From positions 1 through 25,879 of IMG/VR virus record IMGVR_UViG_3300037493_003036: DNA of 25,879 nucleotides; one strand, given 5' to 3'. The notes below the pieces were generated by a model that was not told the DNA's origin, made no database searches, and was given only the letters and a program-made list of their open reading frames with translations. Below, piece after piece: positions 15,412 through 21,894 of this stretch; the first letter of the stretch is position 1, and each line of letters starts with the position of its first letter. Both the position numbers and the translations under genes were made by a program. The DNA is from a virus.

Positions 15412-16980
15412 TCAGGCTTTCGGCTCGACGGTCGCGCGGCCGGCGAGCTCGCCGAGCGTCATCGCTTTTTCAAGATCGCCGGCGAGCGTCATCGGGTCGA
15501 GCTTCTCGAAGAGGTCGACGAGGTTCGCGCGGATCTCGTCGTACGTGTTGCCGCTCTCGAGCGCCGCCGCGACGCGCTCGAGGTCGCGAGCGAAGACGGC
15601 GCGAGCTCGTCGTCGAGCGTCGTCGGCGACGGCGTCGGCGTAGACTTGCCCGTCGTTTCGGTCGCGGAGCTGCTGACGGAGCCGAGGGAGCGGAGCAGGT
15701 AGCGCCGGCGCGCCTGCGAGCGCAACGCGCGACGCTTCGACCGGGACCAGCGGCGACATGCCTCCCGGCGTCATCGCATCAAATCCGAGGAGCTGGCGCG
15801 CCTCTTGAGGTGTAATGATCGAGGCGCCGACGAGCGACACGGCGGCCGTCGTGTTGCGGGCGAAGACCTCCGATTTTCGCGCGACGTCTTCCGGCTGCGC
15901 GCAATCGAAAAACATCTTCGGAACCGCGACGCGGTCGCCGTAGTTAAATCGCACGAACGCGGCCGCGACGTGCGAGCGGAGCTGATCCGCGAACGGGATC
16001 AAGTCGCCTTCGATAATGTCGCCGCGGACGCGATCGTGAACGTCGGCGGCGGCGTAGCTCCCGCCGCTGACTTCGGTCGTGAGGTTTTGGCCGAGAAGAC
16101 GGATCGCGATCGTCGAGTCGAGCCGCTCGAGGAAAAGGCGAAACGCGTCGTAAGACAACGTCGTCGGCTCGAGGAATTGCGCCTTAAAGCCTTGCCCGTT
16201 TGCGTCTTGCGGCATGCGAAGCACGGCTTCGCGCCCGAGGGTCCGAACTTTGCTGTAAAACGCGAGCTTTGAGTCGTTCTCCGCGAACGCCGGCTCGTCA
16301 ATCGCGATGATCGGGAGCCCATGCCGTTCGCAGTACCGGACCCAATCGCGATAGGTGCTCGATCGCATGAGGTACGGGAGCCCGAGCGCGCGCACGGCGC
16401 CGCCGAGAAACGAGTATTCGCCGCCCGGACGGAAGACGAACCAGTTGGGATCTTCGGGCTCGATCGTCACGAGCCCCTGCATCGTCGTGACTTGCCATCG
16501 ACGAAATCCGGGATTGTAAAGCGCGTACGCCATATCCCACGGCTCAAGCCTTGGGCGCCATCCGTCGGCGTCGTTGCTCCAGCAAACTTGGCAAACGGAC
16601 GCGCCGACCATGATCGCGTCGCTCAAGATCCGCGTTTGAACGTCTTCCGGGAGTGCGGCTCGCATGACCCGACGTAGCTCGTCGCATAGCTCGATCTCGG
16701 CCGTTGTTGTGCCCGTGGGTTCAAAGCAAAGCGGCATTTTCGCCGCCGTTTTGACGCGCGTATCGAGGACGGCCGTGATCCTTTCGTCGCGGCCCATCGC
16801 GCGCACAAGGAGCGACGAAGTGTAAAGATCGCCGAGCTCGTGAGCGTCGAGCGCCGAGCGAATGCCGTCGACCGTCCACCGACTGAACGCCTCGATCGGA
16901 AGTTGCTGGTGCCGCGCTTCGCTTGGCGCGGTCACGGTAGGGCCGGGCGCGGTCGGATAGGTCGGGATTAGAGCTGCCAT
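15412..16980 (-). CDS. Portal protein (Mu gp29-like, DUF935)
   Basis: This 522-residue protein corresponds to the Mu gp29 portal family. Features in order are HELGDLYTSSLLVRAMGRDE (about 46-65), a stem/crown region with DAIMVGASVCQVCWSN and GWRPRLEPWDMAYALYNPG, WVRYCERHGLPIIAIDEPA (218-236, the family's typical R-CE-HG-P element), and a long C-terminal helical region ending DPMTLAGDLEKAMTLGELAG. Portals form the dodecameric DNA gate at one capsid vertex and bind terminase. The ATG at 16980 follows the terminase stop by 3 bases. The order of terminase, portal and gpF matches Mu-like heads. Confidence 0.93.
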   Translation of the reverse strand: MAALIPTYPTAPGPTVTAPSEARHQQLPIEAFSRWTVDGIRSALDAHELGDLYTSSLLVRAMGRDERITAVLDTRVKTAAKMPLCFEPTGTTTAEIELCDELRRVMRAALPEDVQTRILSDAIMVGASVCQVCWSNDADGWRPRLEPWDMAYALYNPGFRRWQVTTMQGLVTIEPEDPNWFVFRPGGEYSFLGGAVRALGLPYLMRSSTYRDWVRYCERHGLPIIAIDEPAFAENDSKLAFYSKVRTLGREAVLRMPQDANGQGFKAQFLEPTTLSYDAFRLFLERLDSTIAIRLLGQNLTTEVSGGSYAAADVHDRVRGDIIEGDLIPFADQLRSHVAAAFVRFNYGDRVAVPKMFFDCAQPEDVARKSEVFARNTTAAVSLVGASIITPQEARQLLGFDAMTPGGMSPLVPVEASRVALAGAPALPAPLPRLRQQLRDRNDGQVYADAVADDARRRARAVFARDLERVAAALESGNTYDEIRANLVDLFEKLDPMTLAGDLEKAMTLGELAGRATVEPKA

Positions 16981-16983
16981 TTG

Positions 16984-18345
16984 TTACCATTCCACCGAAG
17001 GCAAGAGATCGTCGAACGTCGGATCGTAGCGCGCCGAGCTGCGCGTTGCGAGTGCATCCCATGCCGCGACGAGCGCGTCGACTTGGTCGTCGTGAAGGTC
17101 GCGCGCGCCGGTGAAGCTCGCGAGCTCCCGCGCGAAGAGGTCGAGCCACGGGGCTCGGCGCACGGTGATTCTGCCGGCGTTCCATGCGGCCGCGGTCGCT
17201 TGCGCGCGGACAAATTTATCCGCGAGAGCCGGGCGCGTCTCGATCCGGACGCCTTGCGACGCGAGGAGATCCGCGACGCCCTTCTCGGTGCCGCCGGCGT
17301 ACCAGTGAAGCCCGGCGCCGGGGTAGCGGCTCGAGAGCTCCGCAAGCCGGACGCCGAACGCGGGCGCGTCGCATTGCATGCGCACGACCTCGACGACGCA
17401 AGCGGCCGGCGGTCGCGCGTGAGCGTCGAGCGCGACGACGACGGCGGTCGAGTAGTCCGCTTTTGTTTTTGACGAGTAGGCAAGATCGACGCCGATCGCG
17501 TAACGCGCGGCGGCGGCCGGCTCGCCGATCGCGAGCCCCGAAAACACGGTCGCGCCTCGAGGCTTCGGGCGCCCGAGATAGAGCGACTCGAATTCATACG
17601 CGCCGAGGTCGCGCCGTTGCTCCTCAAGAAATTCGATCGGCCGCTTCGACGGCCAAAGCGCGGCGCCATCGGGCCGGACTGCGGAGAGGTTGACGACGTC
17701 GTAGGTTCCCTCCCGCTCGAGGCGCCCGATGAGGTCGTCGGGGTGCCAGCGCGTATGAACGACGAGCGCCGACGCGCCGGGGTGAAGGCGCGAAAGCGCG
17801 GTCGATCTAAACCACGCGTCGACGCCTTCGCGCACGGTCGCGCTTTCTGCTTCCTGTCGATTTTTGAAGGGGTCGTCGACGACGAGGAGTTGGACGCCGT
17901 AACCCGTGAGCGTGCCGCCGACGCCGGTCGCGAGGAGCCCGCCGCCGGCTCGCGTGCGCCATTCGGCCATCGCTTGATCGCCGTCGCGAAATTCGAGCCC
18001 GGCGCGCTTGCCAAGCTCGATCGCTTGGCGGCTTCGCCCAAACGCGTAATGCTGATTATACGTCGCGAACGCGGCGAGGATCTCGGGCTTGCGCAAGAGG
18101 AGCCAAATCAGCCCGTGGAGCGTTGTCTCGGTCTTCCCGTGTTGCGGCGGGAGCGACACGAGCGCGCGGACTTGCGCGCCGGCGGCGATGCGCTCAAAGA
18201 GCTCGACGAGCGGCGCAAGGTGCGTCGGCGCCTCCCATCGCGGCGAGAGCCACGGAACGAAGTCCATAAGCGGGCCGGCTCGTCGACGGTTGCGGATCTC
18301 GAGCTCCGCGGCCGCGCGCATCGCGAGCGACGGCGGCGCCGTCAC
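16984..18345 (-). CDS. terL: Terminase large subunit
   Basis: The 453-residue call starts at GTG 18345, which overlaps the small-subunit stop as GTGA. AAAGGG sits 7 bases before it, so longer upstream extensions are unlikely. The ATPase domain shows Walker A LPPQHGKTE (65-73) and Walker B LLVVDD (153-158). TALSRLHPGASALVVHTRWH lies in the coupling region. The nuclease domain begins at YAIGVDLAYSSKTKADYSTA (D287 and D297 are candidate metal ligands) and ends with LHDDQVDAL (418-426). The enzyme pumps DNA into the prohead and cuts concatemers. It resembles terminase_6-type subunits. The packaging mode (pac, cos or Mu-like headful) cannot be read here. Confidence 0.95.
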   Translation of the reverse strand: MTAPPSLAMRAAAELEIRNRRRAGPLMDFVPWLSPRWEAPTHLAPLVELFERIAAGAQVRALVSLPPQHGKTETTLHGLIWLLLRKPEILAAFATYNQHYAFGRSRQAIELGKRAGLEFRDGDQAMAEWRTRAGGGLLATGVGGTLTGYGVQLLVVDDPFKNRQEAESATVREGVDAWFRSTALSRLHPGASALVVHTRWHPDDLIGRLEREGTYDVVNLSAVRPDGAALWPSKRPIEFLEEQRRDLGAYEFESLYLGRPKPRGATVFSGLAIGEPAAAARYAIGVDLAYSSKTKADYSTAVVVALDAHARPPAACVVEVVRMQCDAPAFGVRLAELSSRYPGAGLHWYAGGTEKGVADLLASQGVRIETRPALADKFVRAQATAAAWNAGRITVRRAPWLDLFARELASFTGARDLHDDQVDALVAAWDALATRSSARYDPTFDDLLPSVEW

Positions 18346-18875
18346 GTCGAGCCCTTTGCAAGTCGCACGAGCTCGGCGTCGGTGAGGTGCGAGAGATCGA
18401 CGGCGACGGCGATCGGTTGCGCCGCGTTCCCGACAACCTCGACGCGCTCGCCGTAGCTCTTCGGCGCGAGCTTTGAGAGGAGCCATTTCCGCGCGTCGAT
18501 CTGGAGCTTTTGTTTTGCGACGGCGGCGGCGTCGAGGCTTCCGCGGTCGGTCGTCGGGATCGGCTCGTCGGCGAGGTCTTCGATCTCTTCGGCGAGCCGT
18601 CGGATGTGCCCTTCCCGCGCGCGCGTGTAGGCGTCGGCGAGGTCGCCGGCGCTCCCGATCCACGCGCTGAACGTCACGAACGGCACGCCCTCGAGCTTGC
18701 ACGAGCGAAACGCGCTCGACCCGGCTTCCATTCGCTCGAGGACGGCGGCGGTGATTCGAGCCCGGTCGGCGTCGGAGTAGGCCCGAGAACGCGCGATTGG
18801 CGGCGAGAGCGGCACTAGGGCCGGCGGCGCTTGCGGCGGCGGCGGTGAGGCGGCGAGGGGCTTGCGTTTGCTCAT
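18342..18875 (-). CDS. terS: Terminase small subunit
   Basis: This 177-residue protein starts at ATG 18875, within the conserved AAAAGAGCCATG leader. A Pro-rich N-terminus (about 7-27) leads to an HTH-like domain (SDADRARITAAVLERMEAG, then EGVPFVTFSAWI). A helix then reads LADAYTRAREGHIRRLAEEI. QKLQIDARKWLLSKLAPKSY (122-141) is characteristic of small terminases adjacent to Mu-like heads. It recognises phage DNA and loads TerL. Its stop overlaps the terL start. A perfect inverted repeat can hide its ribosome-binding site and start codon in a stem, suggesting control of late translation. Confidence 0.88.
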   Translation of the reverse strand: MSKRKPLAASPPPPQAPPALVPLSPPIARSRAYSDADRARITAAVLERMEAGSSAFRSCKLEGVPFVTFSAWIGSAGDLADAYTRAREGHIRRLAEEIEDLADEPIPTTDRGSLDAAAVAKQKLQIDARKWLLSKLAPKSYGERVEVVGNAAQPIAVAVDLSHLTDAELVRLAKGST

Positions 18876-18884
18876 GGCTCTTTT
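18873..18884 (-). promoter_or_regulatory. Conserved leader AAAAGAGCCATG before terS
   Basis: This is the late-strand copy of the start leader repeated through the early operon. It fixes the terS start at 18875 and forms the 3' arm of the leader hairpin. Confidence 0.75.
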
Positions 18885-18915
18885 AGCGCCGGGCGCGCCG
18901 CGCGCAAAGAGCCAT
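18874..18915 (-). promoter_or_regulatory. Perfect inverted repeat folding the terS start region
   Basis: On the minus-strand RNA, ATGGCTCTTT (18915-18906) is an exact complement of AAAGAGCCAT (18883-18874), with 22 bases between. Inner GCGC/GCGC pairing would lengthen the stem. The 3' arm contains the GAG-type site and most of the start codon, so the folded leader should block initiation until opened. A trigger is not visible. Confidence 0.7.
18883..18915 (-). CDS. Possible 10-codon leader peptide upstream of terS
   Basis: An ATG at 18915 opens a tiny frame, MALCARRARR, ending in TAA at 18883, eight bases before the terS ATG. It starts in the 5' arm of the hairpin, so ribosomes on it would melt the stem and could couple to terS. 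It has no good ribosome-binding site of its own, and it may be a by-product of the inverted repeat. Confidence 0.25.
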   Translation of the reverse strand: MALCARRARR

Positions 18916-18943
18916 CCAAACGCGCGGCGAGCCGACCTTGTTT

Positions 18944-18972
18944 TGTGTAGCGCGCTTGCCATGCGGCCGCAA
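18944..18972 (-). promoter_or_regulatory. Leftward sigma70-like promoter for the late operon
   Basis: On the minus strand, TTGCGG (18972-18967) and TACACA (18949-18944) are separated by 17 bases, optimal for a sigma70-type promoter. Transcription would begin near 18937 and include the whole terS hairpin. The match is moderate and unproven. Confidence 0.5.
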
Positions 18973-18980
18973 GCGTGCGA

Positions 18981-19020
18981 AAAAAACAAAGCCCGCGAAA
19001 CGTTGCAAGCGTCCGCGGGC
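18981..19020 (-). terminator. Leftward intrinsic terminator-like hairpin upstream of the late promoter
   Basis: On the minus strand a 7-bp perfect stem (19020-19014 with 18997-18991), plus an inner 3-bp ACG/CGT step, is followed by TTTGTTTTTTC (18990-18980). It would stop leftward transcripts arriving from the early side just before the late promoter. Confidence 0.6.
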
Positions 19021-19097
19021 GAAAAACCAATGCGCACGAAAAACGTTAGCCCGTCCGGGGTGACGCGTCAACGTGCGACCGCGCGCACGGTGGACGA

Positions 19098-19805
19098 ATG
19101 TCGAGGAAATCAGTTGGAAAAATAGAGCTTTCGCGAAAGCACGTCGAGGCGGCGGCCAAGTTGTCGCCCGAAGCGGCTTCGTGGTTTTTGCAGTTTCTCG
19201 CGGCTTCGGTCGCGACGGTTACGGCGAAGCACGCCGGGTTAGCCTCAAGGGTGCCGCCGCTGATCCGCCGAGAGCTCGATCGCGCTTGGATTCTTGACGG
19301 CGGCGGCTGGTTTTTGCCGGCGGTCGCATGGTGCCGCGACATCGAAAAGACGCGCCTTGAATGGAGACGCGAAAAGGCCGTTCAGCGTAGACAAATGTCC
19401 GGGCCGGACTCCGGCCAAGACGTCCGGACCGGACACGCTCGATCGTGTCCGGACCGGACATTGAAAAGCGAAACGATTCCCGAGCCTTGCGAAAATGTCC
19501 GGGCCGGACAATCGCCTTATAGGATTGGATCACGCGCGCCGGGCTCTGATTTGTCTTCGGTTGCGTACGCGTTCCCCGACCTCGACGACACGACGACGAC
19601 GACGACGGATCCTAGTTTTGACGATTTGAACAAAGCGCCGTCGTCGTCGAGGGTCGAGCCTTCGGCGGTTCCGGATCCTAACGACGCGGCCGCGATGCTC
19701 GCCGCGCTCGAGGCGGCTCGGCGGCGGCTTTCGTCTGAGGATCGGCGCGCGATCGAAAAATTCGACACGACATCGCATGTTTCTACTTGCCTTCGGCTCG
19801 CCTAA
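19098..19805 (+). CDS. First early gene; unknown protein carrying an iteron-like array
   Basis: The 235-residue protein starts at ATG 19098 with GGTGGA just upstream. Residues 1-100 are helical and basic toward the end (EKTRLEWRREKAVQRR). Residues about 100-138 are a low-complexity linker encoded by the four palindromic repeats. Then comes an acidic part with a Thr run and a C-terminal helix AAAMLAALEAARRRLSSEDR. No known replication or repressor domain is recognised. It is the promoter-proximal gene of the rightward operon, opposite to the late promoter. Phage initiator genes such as lambda O hold the origin inside their own sequence, which makes an initiator role tempting, but that is inference. 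Confidence 0.7.
   Translation: MSRKSVGKIELSRKHVEAAAKLSPEAASWFLQFLAASVATVTAKHAGLASRVPPLIRRELDRAWILDGGGWFLPAVAWCRDIEKTRLEWRREKAVQRRQMSGPDSGQDVRTGHARSCPDRTLKSETIPEPCENVRAGQSPYRIGSRAPGSDLSSVAYAFPDLDDTTTTTTDPSFDDLNKAPSSSRVEPSAVPDPNDAAAMLAALEAARRRLSSEDRRAIEKFDTTSHVSTCLRLA
19396..19510. repeat. Four 15-bp palindromes at 25/25/50-bp spacing (iteron- or operator-like)
   Basis: Copies with consensus TGTCCGG-N-CCGGACA begin at 19396, 19421, 19446 and 19496. Two are perfect and two have one end mismatch. Copies 1 and 4 have G at the centre; 2 and 3 have A. They fall in all three codon phases of the host gene, so DNA rather than protein sequence is being kept. The 50-bp step equals one missing unit. Confidence 0.9.
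19590..19607. repeat. (ACG)6 tract encoding a Thr run
   Basis: Six uninterrupted ACG triplets encode Thr near the C-terminal third of the first early gene. A similar tract, (ACG)5 plus ACC at 19865-19882, opens the next gene. Confidence 0.8.
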
Positions 19806-19818
19806 CGTCTAGAGATAG
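19787..19818 (+). promoter_or_regulatory. Early promoter copy 1
   Basis: TTGCCT (19787-19792) and TAGAGA (19810-19815) are 17 bases apart. The block AACGTCTAGAGATAG (19804-19818) recurs at 23814-23828 with the same ACTTGC at the same distance upstream. It overlaps the end of the first early gene and lies 41 bases before the next ATG. Confidence 0.65.
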
Positions 19819-19843
19819 AAACACGAAGGCGACGGAAATCGCC

Positions 19844-19861
19844 AAGGAAAAAAGAGCCATG
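19844..19861 (+). promoter_or_regulatory. Conserved start leader, copy at 19844
   Basis: AAGGAAAAAAGAGCCATG fixes the start at 19859 rather than an in-frame upstream ATG at 19787 that lies inside the preceding gene and promoter. Confidence 0.75.
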
Positions 19862-20140
19862 AACACGACGACGACGACGACCGAATTTTCGACCTACGCC
19901 CAATCGCTTGCCGACGCGCGACCCGGAGACGTCGCCGTCGATGTCGATGGCTCGAGCTGGGAGCTAATTGACGCAAGCGGCGCCGCCGTCGGCTTTGCGA
20001 CGTGGGAGCAGCTCGAGGAATCGCTTTGCGCCGGCGAGGAGGGGTGGATCGAGGGACCGGACGGGCTCGACATTTACGCCGACGGGAACGTCGATCGCAT
20101 GCGCTCCGCACTGAAGGCGTTTTCGGCGGTGTCGCTGTGA
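19859..20140 (+). CDS. Small acidic protein of unknown function
   Basis: This is a 93-residue protein starting after the conserved leader. It opens with MNTTTTTTEF, whose Thr run comes from an ACG tract, then continues with PGDVAVDVDGSSWELIDASG, ATWEQLEESLCAGEEGW and GPDGLDIYADGNVD, ending in a short helix. It is strongly acidic with few basic residues. Charge and size recall phage proteins that mimic DNA or inhibit host enzymes, but no motif supports a particular target. It is the first gene after promoter copy 1, so early expression is likely. Its stop overlaps the next GTG. Confidence 0.75.
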   Translation: MNTTTTTTEFSTYAQSLADARPGDVAVDVDGSSWELIDASGAAVGFATWEQLEESLCAGEEGWIEGPDGLDIYADGNVDRMRSALKAFSAVSL

Positions 20141-20307
20141 GCGGCCGCGCGATGGTTGCGCGTGAGCGGCTTGCGGCCGTCCGCGCGGTTGACGCTGCGC
20201 GTCGCGCGGCCGCAATCGATTCTTGGCTTGAGCTCGCGACGCCGGGCGAAGTCCGGCGCGCTTGGCGCGCCTGGATGGGTGCGCTTCCGCCTTGGGCTCG
20301 ACCGTGA
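20137..20307 (+). CDS. Small Arg/Ala-rich protein, unknown
   Basis: GTG 20137 overlaps the previous stop (GTGA) and opens a frame of 56 residues, with ATG 20152 as an alternative. The product is helical and basic (RERLAAVRAVDAARRAAAID) and then has Trp-rich EVRRAWRAWMGALPPWARP. No family is recognised. It is supported by overlapping stops and starts on both sides and by codon use like its neighbours. A short frame in GC-rich DNA remains possible. Confidence 0.5.
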   Translation: MSGRAMVARERLAAVRAVDAARRAAAIDSWLELATPGEVRRAWRAWMGALPPWARP

Positions 20308-20852
20308 TCGGAGAGCTCCCGAAGACGATCCGATGGATCGAGGTCCGCGAAGAGCCGTGCTACTCGGCGGAGCTCCGCGCGAGCTTCGGCGCTTGGCGGC
20401 TCGCCGAGGTCCCCGGCGGCGACGTCGAAGCGTTTGTCGAGGCTCGCGGGTTTGCCCGTGAGCTCGCGACGACGATCGCGGCCGGGTGCGCCTCGAAAGT
20501 CGTTCGACGTTACCATTTCTGCGACCTTTGCGTCCGGGAGCATATGCGAGCCGCCCGAGCCGCCCGAAGCGTCGCGAAGGCGGCGCCGGGCGCGACGGAC
20601 GCGGAGTTGTTCGCCGAAGGCGGAAACCCGCCGATCCGATACACGCCGCGCGAATGGACCGACGCCGGCCGCGGTGAGCTTTTGCGCTTGCCAATGAGCC
20701 TGCAAGCTCCCGACGCGCTCGAGTGCTATGCAGCGGCGCAAACGATGAGCGCGCGGCGCAATCGCGCGAAGCGCGAAGAGCCTTTCGCGGCCGAGGACGA
20801 TCGGCACGCTCGACTGGCTCGAGGGTGGGCGCGACACCTTCGATCGAAGTGA
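20304..20852 (+). CDS. Unknown early protein with a Cys/His cluster
   Basis: GTG 20304 overlaps the preceding stop as GTGA, giving 182 residues. The first 50 residues (IGELPKTIRWIEVREEPCYS, FGAWRLAEVPGGDVEAFVEA) look like a mixed alpha/beta domain. RYHFCDLCVREHMRAARAAR at about 78-97 holds a C-x2-C followed by His, a possible partial metal site. The C-terminal third is helical and Arg-rich. No known family is recognised by eye. Position among early genes suggests a role in host takeover or DNA metabolism, without direct evidence. Confidence 0.65.
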   Translation: MIGELPKTIRWIEVREEPCYSAELRASFGAWRLAEVPGGDVEAFVEARGFARELATTIAAGCASKVVRRYHFCDLCVREHMRAARAARSVAKAAPGATDAELFAEGGNPPIRYTPREWTDAGRGELLRLPMSLQAPDALECYAAAQTMSARRNRAKREEPFAAEDDRHARLARGWARHLRSK

Positions 20853-20861
20853 CCACGGAAC

Positions 20862-20878
20862 AAAGGAAAAGAGCCATG
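20862..20878 (+). promoter_or_regulatory. Conserved start leader, copy at 20862
   Basis: AAAGGAAAAGAGCCATG sets the start at 20876 and matches the consensus exactly. Confidence 0.8.
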
Positions 20879-21286
20879 AAAAACGAAAACGAAGAGCGCG
20901 CCGCGATGATTATTTCATCGTTGAGGCTGACGAACGAAGGTCTCGTCGGCATGCACACGCGCGCCGTCGAGGCTGCCGACTTGGCAAACGCCGAGAGCGC
21001 GTCCGCGCGAAAGCTCGCCGCGACGCTCGCTGACGAGCTCGCGAACGTTCGCGCCGAGCTTGCCGAAGCTCAAACGGAGATCCAAGGGGCGCACGTCGAG
21101 CGTTACAATATGCGAAATAGGCTCGACAAGGTGATCGAGGAGCAAACCGCAAACGCGCGAAACCTTGAAGAGAAGCTCCACGACGAGAAGACTCGGCGCG
21201 CCGCGATCGAGGGTGCATGGACCGACGCGTTCCGGGTGCTCGCGAGCGTGCTCGTTTCGACGACGACGGATCGGGGGTTAAAATGA
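20876..21286 (+). CDS. Coiled-coil protein, unknown function
   Basis: This 136-residue protein starts within the conserved leader. Residues about 30-115 are a nearly continuous heptad-rich helix (AARKLAATLADELANVRAEL, AEAQTEIQGAHVER, NLEEKLHDEKTRRAAIEG), so it probably dimerises or trimerises as a coiled coil. Both ends are shorter helices. No DNA-binding or catalytic motif is visible. It could be a structural partner of other early proteins. The stop overlaps the next ATG by the ATGA arrangement. Confidence 0.75.
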   Translation: MKNENEERAAMIISSLRLTNEGLVGMHTRAVEAADLANAESASARKLAATLADELANVRAELAEAQTEIQGAHVERYNMRNRLDKVIEEQTANARNLEEKLHDEKTRRAAIEGAWTDAFRVLASVLVSTTTDRGLK

Positions 21287-21495
21287 CTGCCGATGACTTG
21301 CGCGAGCTGGTGCGCGAGCGCGACGAGCTCGCCGCCGCTCTTGCGTTCGTGCGCCTCGGCGTCGACACGATCCACATGACCGAGGACGCGATTGCGATGC
21401 GCGGGCGCCTTGCGCTCGTCGACGGGCTTCGCGCGTTGCTCGACGAAGCGAACGCGGAGATCGTAACGCTGCGCGCGATGAGCTCGGCGAGATGA
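21283..21495 (+). CDS. Small helical protein, unknown
   Basis: The frame encodes 70 residues from an ATG that overlaps the previous stop, with GGGGG at good spacing. It begins MTADDLRELVRERDELAAAL, followed by HMTEDAIAMRGRLALVDGLR, an all-helical pattern that could pair with the coiled-coil protein just upstream. No family is recognised. The ATGA overlap with the next gene places it in a tightly coupled run. Confidence 0.65.
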   Translation: MTADDLRELVRERDELAAALAFVRLGVDTIHMTEDAIAMRGRLALVDGLRALLDEANAEIVTLRAMSSAR

Positions 21496-21683
21496 GCTCC
21501 GATCACGTCGTCTTGCGCGGCTTCGGCCGCGATCTCGTCCTCGCCTGCATGCGTTGCGACGCGTCGCAATCGGTGCGCCTCCCGCGCTCGACCTCGAGCG
21601 TTTGCGCGCTCTCAAGCGCGTTCGTTTTGCTCCATGTGGATTGCACAAAGAAAGAAAAGAGCCATGTCGCGGCGGATTTTTGA
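21492..21683 (+). CDS. Small Cys-containing protein, unknown
   Basis: A 63-residue frame begins at an ATG overlapping the previous stop. MSSDHVVLRGFGRDLVLACM then C-x2-C (ACMRCD) at about residues 18-22, and a later HVDC, could form a small zinc site. Its last 20 bases overlap the next gene and its conserved leader. The protein may be real, as starts and stops interlock, but nothing else identifies it. Confidence 0.5.
   Translation: MSSDHVVLRGFGRDLVLACMRCDASQSVRLPRSTSSVCALSSAFVLLHVDCTKKEKSHVAADF
21647..21666 (+). promoter_or_regulatory. Conserved start leader, copy at 21647
   Basis: AAAGAAAGAAAAGAGCCATG sets the start at 21664, inside the end of the previous frame. Confidence 0.75.
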
Positions 21684-21894
21684 ACGTGGAGAGCGCGTCG
21701 GATGGTTGACGCTCGTGCGCGAGAGCACGGCCGAAGACCCGACGCGCGGATCGAGCGGCCGCTTTTGGGCGTGTCGCTGCAAGTGTGACGCGCTTCATCG
21801 CGTGTCGCGCGAGTCGCTCATTTCGGGCCGCGTCGCATCGTGCCGACCGTGTTCAAAGGCGTTTCGCGCCGAAGAGCGCGAGCTGTCTTCGTGA
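21664..21894 (+). CDS. Cys-rich mini-protein upstream of methyltransferase
   Basis: The 76-residue protein has GERVGWLTLVRE near the start, then FWACRCKCDALHRVSRESLI, and SGRVASCRPCSK. The C-x-C and C-x2-C pairs make a zinc-ribbon-like frame. This W-C-C-C ... S-L ... S-C-C pattern is known from small phage proteins, often close to HNH or DNA-modifying genes, with unknown function. A related protein lies immediately after the methyltransferase (23033-23287). The start is fixed by the conserved leader. It could bind DNA or RNA, but no evidence separates these. Confidence 0.8.
   Translation: MSRRIFERGERVGWLTLVRESTAEDPTRGSSGRFWACRCKCDALHRVSRESLISGRVASCRPCSKAFRAEERELSS

Noticed and set aside
16984-18702. 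Terminase large subunit extended to 18702
   Set aside because: The extra 119 residues overlap terS out of frame and are Arg-rich. GTG 18345 with AAAGGG at good spacing and a GTGA overlap is a better start.
18906-18915. AAAGAGCCAT on the plus strand as another start leader
   Set aside because: ATC follows rather than ATG and no credible gene begins there. It is better explained as the second arm of the terS hairpin.
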